64,000 nucleotides of DNA from Hippophae tibetana (Eukaryota; Streptophyta; Magnoliopsida; Rosales; Elaeagnaceae): NCBI GenBank assembly GCA_037013495.1, contig CM072810.1, positions 86,226,449 through 86,290,448 of the forward strand. Reading direction: 5' to 3'. A model generated the notes under the pieces. It was not told the origin of the DNA. It saw nothing but the letters and a program-made list of their open reading frames with translations, and made no database searches. This document shows, piece by piece, positions 11,304 to 22,039 of the stretch (position 1 is its first letter; every line of letters begins with the position of its first letter). Both the position numbers and the translations under genes were made by a program.

Positions 11304-12641
11304 ATGCGTGGTAGGAGATCCTTAGGAAACCCCCTTACACCATATGTAAATAAATTTCATAAATTTAAACAAGTGTCAACAAAACTGGATTCTACCCATC
11401 AACCTGTTTTTGAGCCAAACATAGAACCAAGTCTTAATCCTTTACTAGAACCAAAAGAAATGGAGGAAAACCAACATATTAGGGAAACCTCAATGAAAGA
11501 GTTTGCAAGACCGGTAATAGGCACGGCAACTGCCGCTATCCAGTTGGGGGAGGCTGCTCGGAATTACGACCTTAAAAATATTCATTTTTCTATGCTTCCT
11601 TCCTTTTATGGGTTACCTAATGAAGATTCTCTTTCCTTTATGAGAGATTTCTATGCTACGGTCCAAACATTCCCCCTCGGTATTCTAAACGAGGATCAAC
11701 TTAGGATGAGATGTTTTCCCTACACTCTAAAGGATAAGGCCAAAGCTTGGTTGATGTCACTTCCCCCAGGTTCTCTGATGACATGGGGTAACATTTACAA
11801 TAAATTCATGGGAAAATTCTATTCCCATCAAAAAACATCAGAGTTGAGAGGAAAGATTGCTACTTTCTCTCAGATGGATGGAGAACCATTCCATGAAGCT
11901 TGGGATAGGTTCAAGATGTTTCTCACTCAGTGTCCCCATCATAGCTTTCCCCTGCAGTTGCAGAACCAATTCTTTTACGATGGACTTACACAACAATGTC
12001 AGTTCATTGTCGACAACGCTGCAGGAGGAGCAATAGGAGAAAAAACTGCCTTAGAGACGTATAACCTCTTTGAGATGTTGGGTGCTAATTCCCAACAGAA
12101 AAGCTCCCGAGTGAGAAAAGCTGGAGTTCATGAAATCGACTCCAGTAATGAAGTTCAACAACAACTTGTTCAACTGACTAAGCAAGTTGCCCTTCTCGCT
12201 ACACAAACCAACACCAATAATGATCAATATGGTTTGTATAGCAACATGGGACATGGTACTGAAGCCTGTCCATATCAAGGAGAAACAACTGGACCTGAAC
12301 AGGTCAATGTGTTGGGAGCATATCAACAGAGACCAAGGTTTGATCCCAACTCAAATACCTATAATCCTGGGTGGAGAAGTCATCCAAATTTCTCTTGGAG
12401 GCAAAACAACCCTCCTTTCACTCAAAGCTCAAACCAGGCAGGCCAGCAATTCCACCCACCTATTCCAAGAAGCATTCCCAATAAACCAACCTTGGAGGAC
12501 AACTTGAATTCTTTTATTCAAGTCTGTAGGGATAACCAATCTAAAACCAATCAACGGTTGGACTCTGTGGAAGCTTCTATCAAAAAGGTGGAAGTTCAAG
12601 TTGAACAGTTAGTTGAACATTTGCAAAAAGGCAAAGACTAA
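11304..12641 (+). CDS. gag: Stand-alone gag-type protein (first gag) of the Athila-type element
   Basis: An uninterrupted 445-codon frame. Residues of about 65-270 are a Ty3/gypsy capsid domain with blocks such as [46 protein letters not shown] and NQFFYDGLT. An N-terminal extension of about 60 residues is rich in E-P and N-P, and the C-terminal end (from about 405) looks coiled-coil prone (repeating V/L with E and K). It is clearly homologous to the start of the next frame; I judge roughly two thirds of capsid residues identical, so it is a diverged second gag. It is separated from the gag-pol frame by 355 bp. Its particle role is inferred from family. Confidence 0.9.
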   Translation: MRGRRSLGNPLTPYVNKFHKFKQVSTKLDSTHQPVFEPNIEPSLNPLLEPKEMEENQHIRETSMKEFARPVIGTATAAIQLGEAARNYDLKNIHFSMLPSFYGLPNEDSLSFMRDFYATVQTFPLGILNEDQLRMRCFPYTLKDKAKAWLMSLPPGSLMTWGNIYNKFMGKFYSHQKTSELRGKIATFSQMDGEPFHEAWDRFKMFLTQCPHHSFPLQLQNQFFYDGLTQQCQFIVDNAAGGAIGEKTALETYNLFEMLGANSQQKSSRVRKAGVHEIDSSNEVQQQLVQLTKQVALLATQTNTNNDQYGLYSNMGHGTEACPYQGETTGPEQVNVLGAYQQRPRFDPNSNTYNPGWRSHPNFSWRQNNPPFTQSSNQAGQQFHPPIPRSIPNKPTLEDNLNSFIQVCRDNQSKTNQRLDSVEASIKKVEVQVEQLVEHLQKGKD

Positions 12642-12707
12642 TTTGAAACTTAAATGAATTCAATGAATAGGAGACATTGAGTTTTTCATTCTGCAATCTC
12701 CAAGCAA

Positions 12708-12757
12708 CGTCTTACTAGAAGACGATAAATTTTAGTCCTGTATGGGAGGTCACCCAT
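12708..12757 (+). other. Twin hairpin motif after the first gag
   Basis: CGTCTT/AAGACG (12708-12713 with 12719-12724) is followed by ATGGG/CCCAT (12742-12746 with 12753-12757). It starts 66 bp after the gag stop codon. The same pair, in the same order and with similar spacing, follows the gag-pol stop at 18181-18228. The rest of the gap between frames holds a long A-tract (about 12850-12873) and nothing coding. Confidence 0.7.
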
Positions 12758-12996
12758 TATTGTATTTTCCTTTGTTTTAGTTTGCGTGTAATAAAAATTC
12801 AGATGAAATAAAATGCGTTTGTTTCAAAAATTCTGTCCATTCGCTTAAATTTAAAAAAAAAAAAAAAAAAAAAATAGGTTCCTTGCACTTTTTGCTTTTA
12901 CGTTTTATCAAGTTATAAATATTTCTTAGAGATATCTACTAAAAGCAAAATGTTGATACACAATAGGAGGAGGATCATTTTCAACTACAAACAACC

Positions 12997-15900
12997 ATGG
13001 GAGATGCTGAAGATAGGCGGAAAAAGATGAAAGAATATACAATGCCAATCATTGGCAATGTAACTTCCGGTATCCAATTACAAGAGGCTGCAAGGAATTA
13101 TGAATTGAAAAAGATTCATTATTCTTTGTTGCCTTCCTTTTACGGTATCCCTAATGAAGACCCTTTGCATTTCATTCGAGAATTCTATGCTATTGTCCAA
13201 ACCTTTCCACTACATGCAATTAATGAAGATCAACTTAGGATGAGGTGTTTTCCTTACACTCTCAAAGATAAAGCTTGGTCATGGTTCATTACTCTACAGT
13301 CAGGTTCTCTTAAAACTTGGGAGGCAGTCTATGAAATTTTTATGGGTAGGTTCTATTCCCATCAAAAGACTGTTGATCTAAGAACAAAGATAGCAACATT
13401 TTCTCAAATGAATGAAGAGCCCTTTCATGAAGCTTGGGAACGATTCAAACTCCTTTTCATTCAATGTCAAAATCATAGTTTTCCCTTACAGCTACAAAAC
13501 CAATTCTTTTATGATGGATTGACACTACAGAGTCAATACATGGTTGATAATGCTGCTGGAGGTGCTGTAGGAGAAAAGACCGCAGAGGAAACCTATAATC
13601 TTTATGAGCTGTTGGGTTCTAATTCCCAACAAAGAGGTGGTAGAAGGAAAGCAAAGGTCAATGAAGTCGGCTCTGATAATGAGATAACCTTGCAACTTGC
13701 TGAATTGACTAAACAAGTGAAATTCCTCACTTCCCACCAAATTTCAAATCAAGAGGTATGTGAAGTGTGTTGTTCAATTGGGCATGGTACTCATAATTGT
13801 TCAAATACTTGTGATTCTAGTGTCGATGCCATAGAGGAAGTTCAATCTTTTCAAAGATATCATCCAAACACCTATAATCACCCAGCCTACACCCAATATC
13901 CAACACTAAGGTCAGATAACAACCACCCTTACCCACCAAGCCAATCTTTTAAGCCAACCTTAGAAGATAGCTTGAATGCTTTTATTCAAGTTAGTCGTGA
14001 CAACCAATTGATGACTAATCAAAGGTTGAACACCATGGAGGCTTCGGTTAAAAGGATTGAATCTAAAGTTGGGAAACTGGCTGAACAAATGCAAAAGAAA
14101 GAACCAGGAAAGTTGCCCAGTCAACCAGAACAAGCAAAGGATGTTAGAACCCTTCGAAGTGGTAAAGTAGTCAATACTAGTTTACCTGAAATCTCTAACA
14201 ATCTACCTTGTAGTTCAGGTAACAAAGAAGGCGATACTCTAATCTCGCAAAAAGGAGAAACAAGTGTTAAACTTAACAAGCCTTCTGAAAAACTCATTGG
14301 GGGGTCATCTGACACCCCCAAAATTCAAAAGACAACAGAACCACACCAGATACAAGTACCTTTTCCCCACCGGTTAAAAGAGTCCAAACAAGATAAGCAA
14401 TTCAATGATCTTTTTAATATGCTCTCTAAAGTAAATATCAATTTACCATTGTTAGAAGTGATCATGAATGTGCCCTCATATGCCAAGTTTTTCAAAGAGT
14501 TGAACACTAAGAAAAGGAGGTATGAACTGAATGAACGAGTAGTAGTATCAGAAATTTCTAGCGCTGTACTTCAGCACAAACTACCCCCTAAGTTGAAAGA
14601 CCCTGGAAGTTTTATTATAAACATAACTATGGGGGATAGGAAGGTTGCTAAAGCAATGCTTGATTTAGGTGCTAGTATAAATTTGATGCCCTACTCTATA
14701 TTCTTACAACTCAATCTAGGGGATTTAAAACCCACAACTATGTCCCTTCAACTTGCAGATAGATCTCTTAAATATCCAGAGGGAATAGTTGAGGATGTTT
14801 TGGTACAGGTAGACAAACTGATAATACCTGTTGACTTTGTGGTTGTGGATATGCAAGAAAATCCAGCATTGGACAGAGAGCACACAATATTGCTTGGTAG
14901 ACCATTTATGGCAACTACTAAAACTATTATTGATGTCCAAGATGGAAATTTGACAATGACAGTCTTAGGAGAGACTGTTCATTTTAAAGTTTTTGATTCT
15001 TCACCTTTCCCTTCTATTTCTGCCATCGATGAAATATTCGATGTTGATCCTTTGGATAATCTTGTCCAAAACACCTTTTTCCGAACCAGAATAGAAGACA
15101 AGCTTGAAACCGTTCTTACACTTGAAAAGGTTGAAGAAGATTTAGATGAGGAAATAAAGGGGTACCTTGAACAACTAGACAATAATGAAGTGATGACAAA
15201 ATCTAGTACACTTTTAAATCTACCCAGTTCTTCATCTATTAAAGAGGCCAATCCACCTGAACTTGAACTCAAAGACTTACCTGAGCACTTAAAATATGTG
15301 TTTTTGGGAGAAGGGGAAACTTATCCAGTGATAATTTCTTCAACCTTGACCAAACCACAAGAAAAGGAACTCATCAAAGTGCTTAAACAGTTTAAGAAAT
15401 CTATAGGTTGGAGTATAGGGGATATAAGAGGCATTAGTCCAACAATGTGTATGCACAAGATCAACTTGGAGGACGGTGCTAAACCTGTACGAGAGGCCCA
15501 AAGAAGACTAAACCCAAACATGCAAGAGGTAGTTAAGAAGGAAATTCTTAAATTATTAGAAGAAGGGATTATCTACCCTATTGCAGATAGTAAGTGGGTT
15601 AGTCCAGTGCATGTGGTACCAAAGAAATCTGGGATAACAGTTGTTAAGAATGACAAAAGTGAATTAGTGCCCACTAGAATAATCACTGGATGGAGAATGT
15701 GTATAGATTTTAGGAAACTAAATTTATATACGAAAAAGGATCACTTTCCTCTTCCATTCATTGATCAAATGTTGGAAAGATTAGCTGGGCACGAATTTTA
15801 CTGTTTTTTGGATGGACTGTCTGGATATTATCAAGTACCCATAGCACCAGAAGATCAGGAAAAGACCACATTTACATGTCCTTTTGGGACATTTGCTTTT

Positions 15901-18168
15901 CGCAGAATGCCATTTGGGTTATGCAATGCCCCTGCCACGTTCCAGAGATGCATGATATCCATTTTCTCGGACATGGTGGAAAAATTCATTGAGATTTTCA
16001 TGGACGATTTCTCTGTCTTTGGGAACTCATTTGATGATTGCTTACATAAATTGACTTTGGTTTTAGAAAGATGCATTGAATGCAATCTAACCCTTAGTTG
16101 GGAGAAAAGTCATTTTATGGTTCAACAAGGGATAGTTTTAGGACATATAATTTCAAACAAGGGTATTGAAGTTGATAAGGCAAAAGTTGAATTGATATCC
16201 AAACTACCTCCCCCTACATCTGTGAAGGGGATAAGAAGCTTCTTGGGACATGCAGGATTCTACAGACGATTTATTAAAGATTTCTCTAAAATAAGTCGTC
16301 CATTATGTAACTTGCTATCCAAAGATGCTGATTTTGATTTCAACAATGACTGCCTTACTTCCTTTAATACCTTGAAAGATAAACTCACATCTACCCCTGT
16401 TATAATGGCACCAAACTGGTCTTTACCCTTTGAAATAATGTGTGACGCTTCTGATTATGCAATAGGAGCAGTCCTGGGACAAAGAGTGGAAAAGCGTTTA
16501 CATGTCATCTACTATGCTAGCAAAACACTCAATGATGCCCAGATGAATTACACCACCACTGAAAAGGAATTCTTGGCTATAGTATTCTCTTTAGACAAAT
16601 TTCGGTCTTATTTAGTAGGATCTAAAGTGATTGTGCATTCTGATCATGCTGCTTTAAGATACCTATTAAGTAAACCAAATGCCAAGCCAAGGTTAATCAG
16701 GTGGGTCTTACTCTTACAAGAATTTGACCTAGAAATCAAGGATAAGAAAGGCAGTGAAAACTTAGTAGCTGACCATTTGTCTAAGTTGATTTCTGACTTT
16801 AATTCTCTTAAAGATGAGAGTAATGACGATATAGTTGAAACCTTTCCTGATGAACAGTTATTTTTCATAGGTCCGAACCCATGGTACGCTGATATTGTAA
16901 ACTATCTTGCCACTGGTGTTTTGCGACCTAACACTTCATATCAGGAAAAGAAAAGGTTTTTTAAAACTATTAAGGACTATTTCTGGGATGACCCTTATTT
17001 ATACAAGATTGGTCAAGATCAAGTCATCCGGAGATGTGTACCTGAAGAAGAACATAAGAGCATTCTGACTTTTTGTCATGAACTTCATTGTGGGGGTCAT
17101 TTTGGAGGAGAAAAGACAGCCCGTAAGATATTACAGTCTGGATTCTTTTGGCCCACTCTTTTTAAAGATGCTCATATGTTTTGTGCACAATGTGATAGAT
17201 GTCAAAGAACAGGAAACATAAGCAAAAGAGATGAAATGCCTTTGACATCTAATTTAGTTGTTGAACTCTTTGACGTATGGGGGATTGACTTTATGGGTCC
17301 TTTTCCCCCATCTAATGGTTTTCAATACATTTTGGTTGCTGTGGATTATGTGTCCAAGTGGGTAGAAGCTATCCCCACCAAAACCAATGATGCTAATGTT
17401 GTTGTGAAATTCTTGAAAGATTTCATATTCAGTAGGTTCGGAACGCCTAGAGCTATAATAAGTGATGGAGGTAGCCATTTTTGTAACAAACTCTTTGATG
17501 GAGTACTAAACAAGTACAACATCACACATAAGGTAGCTACTCCATATCATCCTCAAACTTCCGGATTAGTGGAAGTAAGTAATAGGCAAATCAAGGGAAT
17601 ACTGGAACGCACTGTGCGTCCTTCAAGGAAGGATTGGGCATTTAAGTTAAATGATGCCTTATGGGCATACCGCACCGCTTACAAAACACCTATTGGGATG
17701 AGCCCTTACCGGTTAATCTTTGGGAAAGCGTGCCACCTTCCAGTTGAACTTGAACACAAGGCTTATTGGGCAATTAAAGAGCTAAACATGGATTTAGATA
17801 AAGCAGGTGAAAAACGAGTACTCCAGCTTCATGAGTTGGAAGAAATTAGGAATGAAGCCTATGAGAATGCCAAATTATACAAGGAGCGTACTAAGCGCTA
17901 TCATGACAAGAGGCTAGTTCCTAAGACTCTTCACCCTGGAATGAAAGTTCTTTTATTTAACTCTCGTTTGAGATTGTTTCCAGGAAAGCTAAGATCAAGA
18001 TGGGATGGACCATTCAAAATAGTTCAGGTATCTGAACATGGAGTAGTAGAACTATTGGACTCCAAGACACAAAAAACGTTCAAAGTTAATGGCCATCGTG
18101 TCAAGCCTTATGTGGAAGAACCAAACAACATTGCTGAAATGGATTGCATTTGGCTGAGTAACCCTTAG
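12997..18168 (+). CDS. gag-pol: Gag-pol polyprotein of the Athila-type element (second gag, protease, RT, RNase H, integrase)
   Basis: One open frame of 1723 codons. Order: capsid domain (about 10-215); CCHC zinc knuckle (C255, C258, H263, C268); aspartic protease with DLGAS at about 556; reverse transcriptase with FMDD at 1001-1004; RNase H containing [14 protein letters not shown]; integrase with an HHCC finger from about 1362 ([11 protein letters not shown] ... CAQCDRC) and the catalytic core (GIDFMGPF near 1431, ISDGGSHF near 1490). The tail carries the RSRWDGPF block usual in plant gypsy integrases. Gag and pol are fused in one frame, as in many plant Ty3/gypsy elements. The second gag here is unusual because another gag lies just upstream. 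Confidence 0.95.
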   Translation: MGDAEDRRKKMKEYTMPIIGNVTSGIQLQEAARNYELKKIHYSLLPSFYGIPNEDPLHFIREFYAIVQTFPLHAINEDQLRMRCFPYTLKDKAWSWFITLQSGSLKTWEAVYEIFMGRFYSHQKTVDLRTKIATFSQMNEEPFHEAWERFKLLFIQCQNHSFPLQLQNQFFYDGLTLQSQYMVDNAAGGAVGEKTAEETYNLYELLGSNSQQRGGRRKAKVNEVGSDNEITLQLAELTKQVKFLTSHQISNQEVCEVCCSIGHGTHNCSNTCDSSVDAIEEVQSFQRYHPNTYNHPAYTQYPTLRSDNNHPYPPSQSFKPTLEDSLNAFIQVSRDNQLMTNQRLNTMEASVKRIESKVGKLAEQMQKKEPGKLPSQPEQAKDVRTLRSGKVVNTSLPEISNNLPCSSGNKEGDTLISQKGETSVKLNKPSEKLIGGSSDTPKIQKTTEPHQIQVPFPHRLKESKQDKQFNDLFNMLSKVNINLPLLEVIMNVPSYAKFFKELNTKKRRYELNERVVVSEISSAVLQHKLPPKLKDPGSFIINITMGDRKVAKAMLDLGASINLMPYSIFLQLNLGDLKPTTMSLQLADRSLKYPEGIVEDVLVQVDKLIIPVDFVVVDMQENPALDREHTILLGRPFMATTKTIIDVQDGNLTMTVLGETVHFKVFDSSPFPSISAIDEIFDVDPLDNLVQNTFFRTRIEDKLETVLTLEKVEEDLDEEIKGYLEQLDNNEVMTKSSTLLNLPSSSSIKEANPPELELKDLPEHLKYVFLGEGETYPVIISSTLTKPQEKELIKVLKQFKKSIGWSIGDIRGISPTMCMHKINLEDGAKPVREAQRRLNPNMQEVVKKEILKLLEEGIIYPIADSKWVSPVHVVPKKSGITVVKNDKSELVPTRIITGWRMCIDFRKLNLYTKKDHFPLPFIDQMLERLAGHEFYCFLDGLSGYYQVPIAPEDQEKTTFTCPFGTFAFRRMPFGLCNAPATFQRCMISIFSDMVEKFIEIFMDDFSVFGNSFDDCLHKLTLVLERCIECNLTLSWEKSHFMVQQGIVLGHIISNKGIEVDKAKVELISKLPPPTSVKGIRSFLGHAGFYRRFIKDFSKISRPLCNLLSKDADFDFNNDCLTSFNTLKDKLTSTPVIMAPNWSLPFEIMCDASDYAIGAVLGQRVEKRLHVIYYASKTLNDAQMNYTTTEKEFLAIVFSLDKFRSYLVGSKVIVHSDHAALRYLLSKPNAKPRLIRWVLLLQEFDLEIKDKKGSENLVADHLSKLISDFNSLKDESNDDIVETFPDEQLFFIGPNPWYADIVNYLATGVLRPNTSYQEKKRFFKTIKDYFWDDPYLYKIGQDQVIRRCVPEEEHKSILTFCHELHCGGHFGGEKTARKILQSGFFWPTLFKDAHMFCAQCDRCQRTGNISKRDEMPLTSNLVVELFDVWGIDFMGPFPPSNGFQYILVAVDYVSKWVEAIPTKTNDANVVVKFLKDFIFSRFGTPRAIISDGGSHFCNKLFDGVLNKYNITHKVATPYHPQTSGLVEVSNRQIKGILERTVRPSRKDWAFKLNDALWAYRTAYKTPIGMSPYRLIFGKACHLPVELEHKAYWAIKELNMDLDKAGEKRVLQLHELEEIRNEAYENAKLYKERTKRYHDKRLVPKTLHPGMKVLLFNSRLRLFPGKLRSRWDGPFKIVQVSEHGVVELLDSKTQKTFKVNGHRVKPYVEEPNNIAEMDCIWLSNP

Positions 18169-18180
18169 CACCAAAAAGAT

Positions 18181-18228
18181 ACGTCTTGCTAAGACGTTAA
18201 ACTAAGCGCTGGATGGGAGGCAACCCAT
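18181..18228 (+). other. Twin hairpin motif after gag-pol
   Basis: ACGTCTT/AAGACGT (18181-18187 with 18191-18197) and ATGGG/CCCAT (18213-18217 with 18224-18228), beginning 13 bp after the gag-pol stop. The arrangement is the same as at 12708-12757. From memory, a similar block follows gag-pol in other Athila elements. Confidence 0.7.
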
Positions 18229-20057
18229 CATGTTAAGTAATTTTTTTATGTTATTTGTTTTATTTACTTAATTTTATTGTTTATTTTAGTTTACTTGTAT
18301 GTGAATAATTTTTAAAATTGTTAAAACTAAAATATTTGTTGAGATATTAGAAGTTCACAGCGATCTGTCTGTATACACTTTAATGATGAATATGATGGAT
18401 GCACCTGCATTTCTTCATTACTACTTACACATTCTCAAAGAATAGGTAATCTTTCTCCTCTTTTCTCTTTATCTTTAATTTGCAGTTGTTACATTGAGGA
18501 CAATGTAAGTTCTAGGTTGGGGGTGGTGAAAAGTTACCATGCTATATATAAAAAACAATTATCACAAAAATGTATCATATCTTTAAATCAAATTTAAGTA
18601 AATAGTTAAAGTCTTTGGTACTGTTAGATTAATTTTTGAAAACATATCATGAAATATTTTGTAATTATTTTTGATAATTAGTTAGTTTTTGTCATAACTA
18701 GTATTTCTTGATAAAATGTGGAAATTATATTAAACCCAAAATCGGTGTTTATGAATTTTTTTTAGTGGAGACTACCCTTGCGAGATATAATTTGAGCCTA
18801 ATTTCTTTTATTAAGAGTGAAATATATATTTTTTCTACTCCAAACACATTTCTTATTTATTCAAAAAGTTTAGATGATCTCTATAGGTATTAGCATTGAA
18901 TGTATGAATTTTTTTCTCATCTTAATAGAGTATCATATATTTTTGATTATTATTTTTGCTTAGATTAAATGATTTGAGTAGAAATTGATAGTATATGCTT
19001 ATATCTCATTTATGCATGACTGTTACAAAAACAAAAAGACATATCTGGGGTTACCTAAACCAAGATCAAACAGAAAAGCCAAAAAAAAAAAAATTAACCA
19101 CTCACCAAAATCCAAAAAATGTACAATCTGTACATGGGTTGACTCTCTAAAAAAAAACATATATTAAAAAAAAAAAAAAAATAGAGAGATAAAAAAATAG
19201 TATCATCTACATACTATGACCCACATTGCCTACAAAGTTGTGAGTAAAGGCTAATTACAAAAGAAAGATATAGGAAGTAATTCCCTAAAAAGTCATTGCA
19301 ATTTCTTCATTTGTTAAAGCATATATCTTGAAATTCTTTCTTAATGAGTTTGATTTATGCATGAAAATAATTTTTGTATATGATATCTTTATAATTTATA
19401 CATTCGATTCCTTTCATGAGATCAATGTTAAAATAACACTTTGAGCCTTTATTCTTTATACATATGCGAACATATTAGTTCATTTCTATACATCAACTCT
19501 TTCGCATATAAATTAGTATGAGTGTTTGAACCCATAGGATTCAGTGCTTTGAGAGTATTGACTTGTGAGGAATAGAGTCGAAGCGAATACTGATTCATGA
19601 CACTGAAATTGGGTAAAATTAAATTGACACATTTTTGAAATGAAATATGAAAATGATTTTTGACTAATTATTGTAATAAAATCATGATTGTTTAAAGAGA
19701 TTAAAATAACTTATGCTTGAGATTTTAATTATGATCTTAAAGGAGATTAAAAAGTATGAGATATTTTTGTGATATGTTGTGTTCTTTTACTCTTAAATTA
19801 ATTTTTGATTGTGTTGTAATTTTAATTTTTGATTTGATTGTTTTTATCTTTACATTTAGTTCAATGTTTGTGGGTATCATTACTGAAAACCCTCACGAGA
19901 CTCAAACTCGTCCACTAGGGCAACCTAGGGGTTTAACGGCTTGTTGCATAGGCTAAATGCAACCGTTTCAATCCACGAAAGTGATTTAGGATAGTTTAAT
20001 TTTTAGCTTTTATCGCTTCTCTTGCTAAGAGACTAGCAAGAAGCTGGTTGGGGGTTG
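18229..20057 (+). other. 3' noncoding region of the Athila-type element with two G-rich tracts
   Basis: About 1.8 kb without a substantial frame; the longest are near 60 codons and resemble nothing I know, so no env-like gene is claimed. GGTTGGGGGTGG lies at 18515-18526 soon after gag-pol, and GGTTGGGGGTTG ends at 20057 directly against the 3' LTR. The second is the polypurine tract by position; the first is a near copy 1.5 kb upstream. Several A-runs occur (about 19080-19190). Confidence 0.7.
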
Positions 20058-22039
20058 TGATGAGTGCTCAAAAAGCACTAAAATAACCATGATTTTATGT
20101 ACCTTAATTGATTAAAAATACATATATTTATATGTTTTATCATATATTTATATAAATTTGTCTTTTTCGGAATCACGGGTATTTTTATTGTTTTTCAGGT
20201 ATTTTGGCTTAAAAACGCAATGTAAAGACTCAAAGAGGAATATTTGAAGCAATACATCACAAATATATCAATAAATAAGTGAGAAAAGGTCAACAAACAC
20301 GGAAAAATCGGACGAAATGGGTCGAAAAGGTCAAAAATGTCAAAAAGACGGAAATCGCGCGCCGCAGCCCAGCCGTGCGCGCAGCCCAGCGCGCCCCAGC
20401 GCCCCACTCCGCGCGCGCCCGCGCGCGCTGGCACTGTTCACGCGCGCCGAGCCCCAGCAGCCCCCCTCCGCGCGCCCAACGCGTTTTCGCCCCATTTTTC
20501 ACGTGCAGCCGCCCCTGTGACGTCATGCTGACGTCATTGATGACATCAGCAATTCCAATATGCGTTTTTACATTTTTTAATATTTTTTTAACATTTTTTT
20601 ACTCATTTTTTCTCTCCATCCTCACCTATAAATACCCCCCTTCCATTCACTTCAAATCACACCTTCAAAACTCACTTCTCTCTCCTTTCTTTCTCTCATT
20701 TCTTAGTTTTTAGTTTCTCTTAGTTTCTTTCTAAGTTTCTAAGCTTTTCTTAGTTTTTCTCTTAGTTTTTAGTTCAATTCTCTTAGGTTTAGTGTTCTTC
20801 TCTTTTTGAGAGGAACTTGTAATGTTTTTGTAATAATTTAGATTTTTGATTCAATATATGGAAGTGCAAATTCCGCTCGGAGGTTTTCTAGCAACGGGAA
20901 TAGCGTCGAAGTTCTGTAAGGATTTTATTTTCTTTACAGTTATTTTTATGCTTTATTCTTACATGTTATATTCAACTTGTCTGTGGTTAAATTTAACTAT
21001 GCTAGCTGTTTAGTAAAAATAATGTAATAACGACGTTGTTATGCTTGCGAAATATTAAATAGGTAAAAATCTTTAAAATGAATTGATTTTGTTTTTATTC
21101 AAGATTTTATATTAAGAATGTTAGAGAGAAATATATTATTTTTCATTACAAACTTAAACCCGAAAATTAGATTTTAAGGTTTAGTTATCCGGTCTAATTT
21201 AGAGTAGTGCTCTTTTATTTGTTGGTACAATCGCCCGGTAGTTAGAGTGAAACTCTATTTCGAAAGTTTTTATAAGAATTATTATGTGAAAATATATTGA
21301 CAACATGTTTTCAATAGTGGTTTTAAAACTTGAAAGTTAGTACTCGGATAATTAAATTCTTAAGTTTAATTTGGACACCTTGAATAATGTTTAAATTGTC
21401 TAACCCCACCAAAGGTGGCATTTAAATGGTTCATTTTCAATCTCTTAGAAAAAGGAATTAATTTAATTAAGCATATTAGTTATCAACCCCACCCATAGGT
21501 GTTAATTGATTTGTTTAGTTAACAAAGAATATCTAACCCCACCAAAGGTGGTATTTATATAAAAAAGAGAGAATCAATAAAATATCAATTTATATCTTTA
21601 ATAACCTAGTTAATATGAGCAAGCATAATTAATTTAGTTATTATATCCATAAATACTCCGCTAATATAAATGATAAAAATTTGCATGAATATTTATTGAA
21701 TCCGTATATATGTTTATTTTTAGATAATTATTTATTGAATTTGTATCTATGTTTATTTTTATGTTATTAGACTATATTTAATTAATCTGTATATATGTTT
21801 ATTTTATGTTATTAGATTAGGAACACAAAAACCAAACTATCGTGACAGGATGTTTAGGATTTAATTTCGTTTTTAAAAGTTTGAATAATAAATTAAAAAC
21901 CACATACATTCCTTCCTTAGATCGACCTTGGGAGTATACTTATCATTTTCTACGAAATGATTCGTGCACTTGCGAGAGTTTTATAAATATTAAAACCAAA
22001 GTATTTGCGGAAATCGGCGATGCCGGTTTTCGTTCATCA
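20058..22039 (+). repeat. 3' LTR of the Athila-type element
   Basis: 1982 bp, a near-identical copy of 8514-10525. By eye it differs at about three positions and by one 30-bp unit in the GC-rich block. It begins TGATGAG and ends TTCATCA, followed by the CTTGG duplication. Confidence 0.96.

Larger units (their letters stand above)
8514..22039 (+). mobile_element. Athila-type Ty3/gypsy LTR retrotransposon, looks whole
   Basis: A 13.5-kb element with 2.0-kb LTRs that start TGATGAG and end TTCATCA, a tRNA-Asp type primer site, a long leader, two gag-type frames in tandem (11304-12641 and a gag-pol at 12997-18168), a 1.9-kb 3' noncoding part and a G-rich tract before the 3' LTR. Athila assignment rests on the DLGAS protease motif, the FMDDFSVFG reverse transcriptase box, the integrase style and the tRNA-Asp primer site. 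It is flanked by a perfect 5-bp duplication inside a satellite monomer. By eye the LTRs differ at about three substitutions plus one 30-bp length difference. That suggests roughly 0.05-0.15 million years under commonly used plant rates. It looks whole. I see no env-like frame. Confidence 0.95.

Noticed and set aside
18708-19956. Small frames that might be an env-like gene after gag-pol
   Set aside because: None exceeds about 66 codons and none shows a signal peptide plus anchor arrangement; the region looks noncoding.
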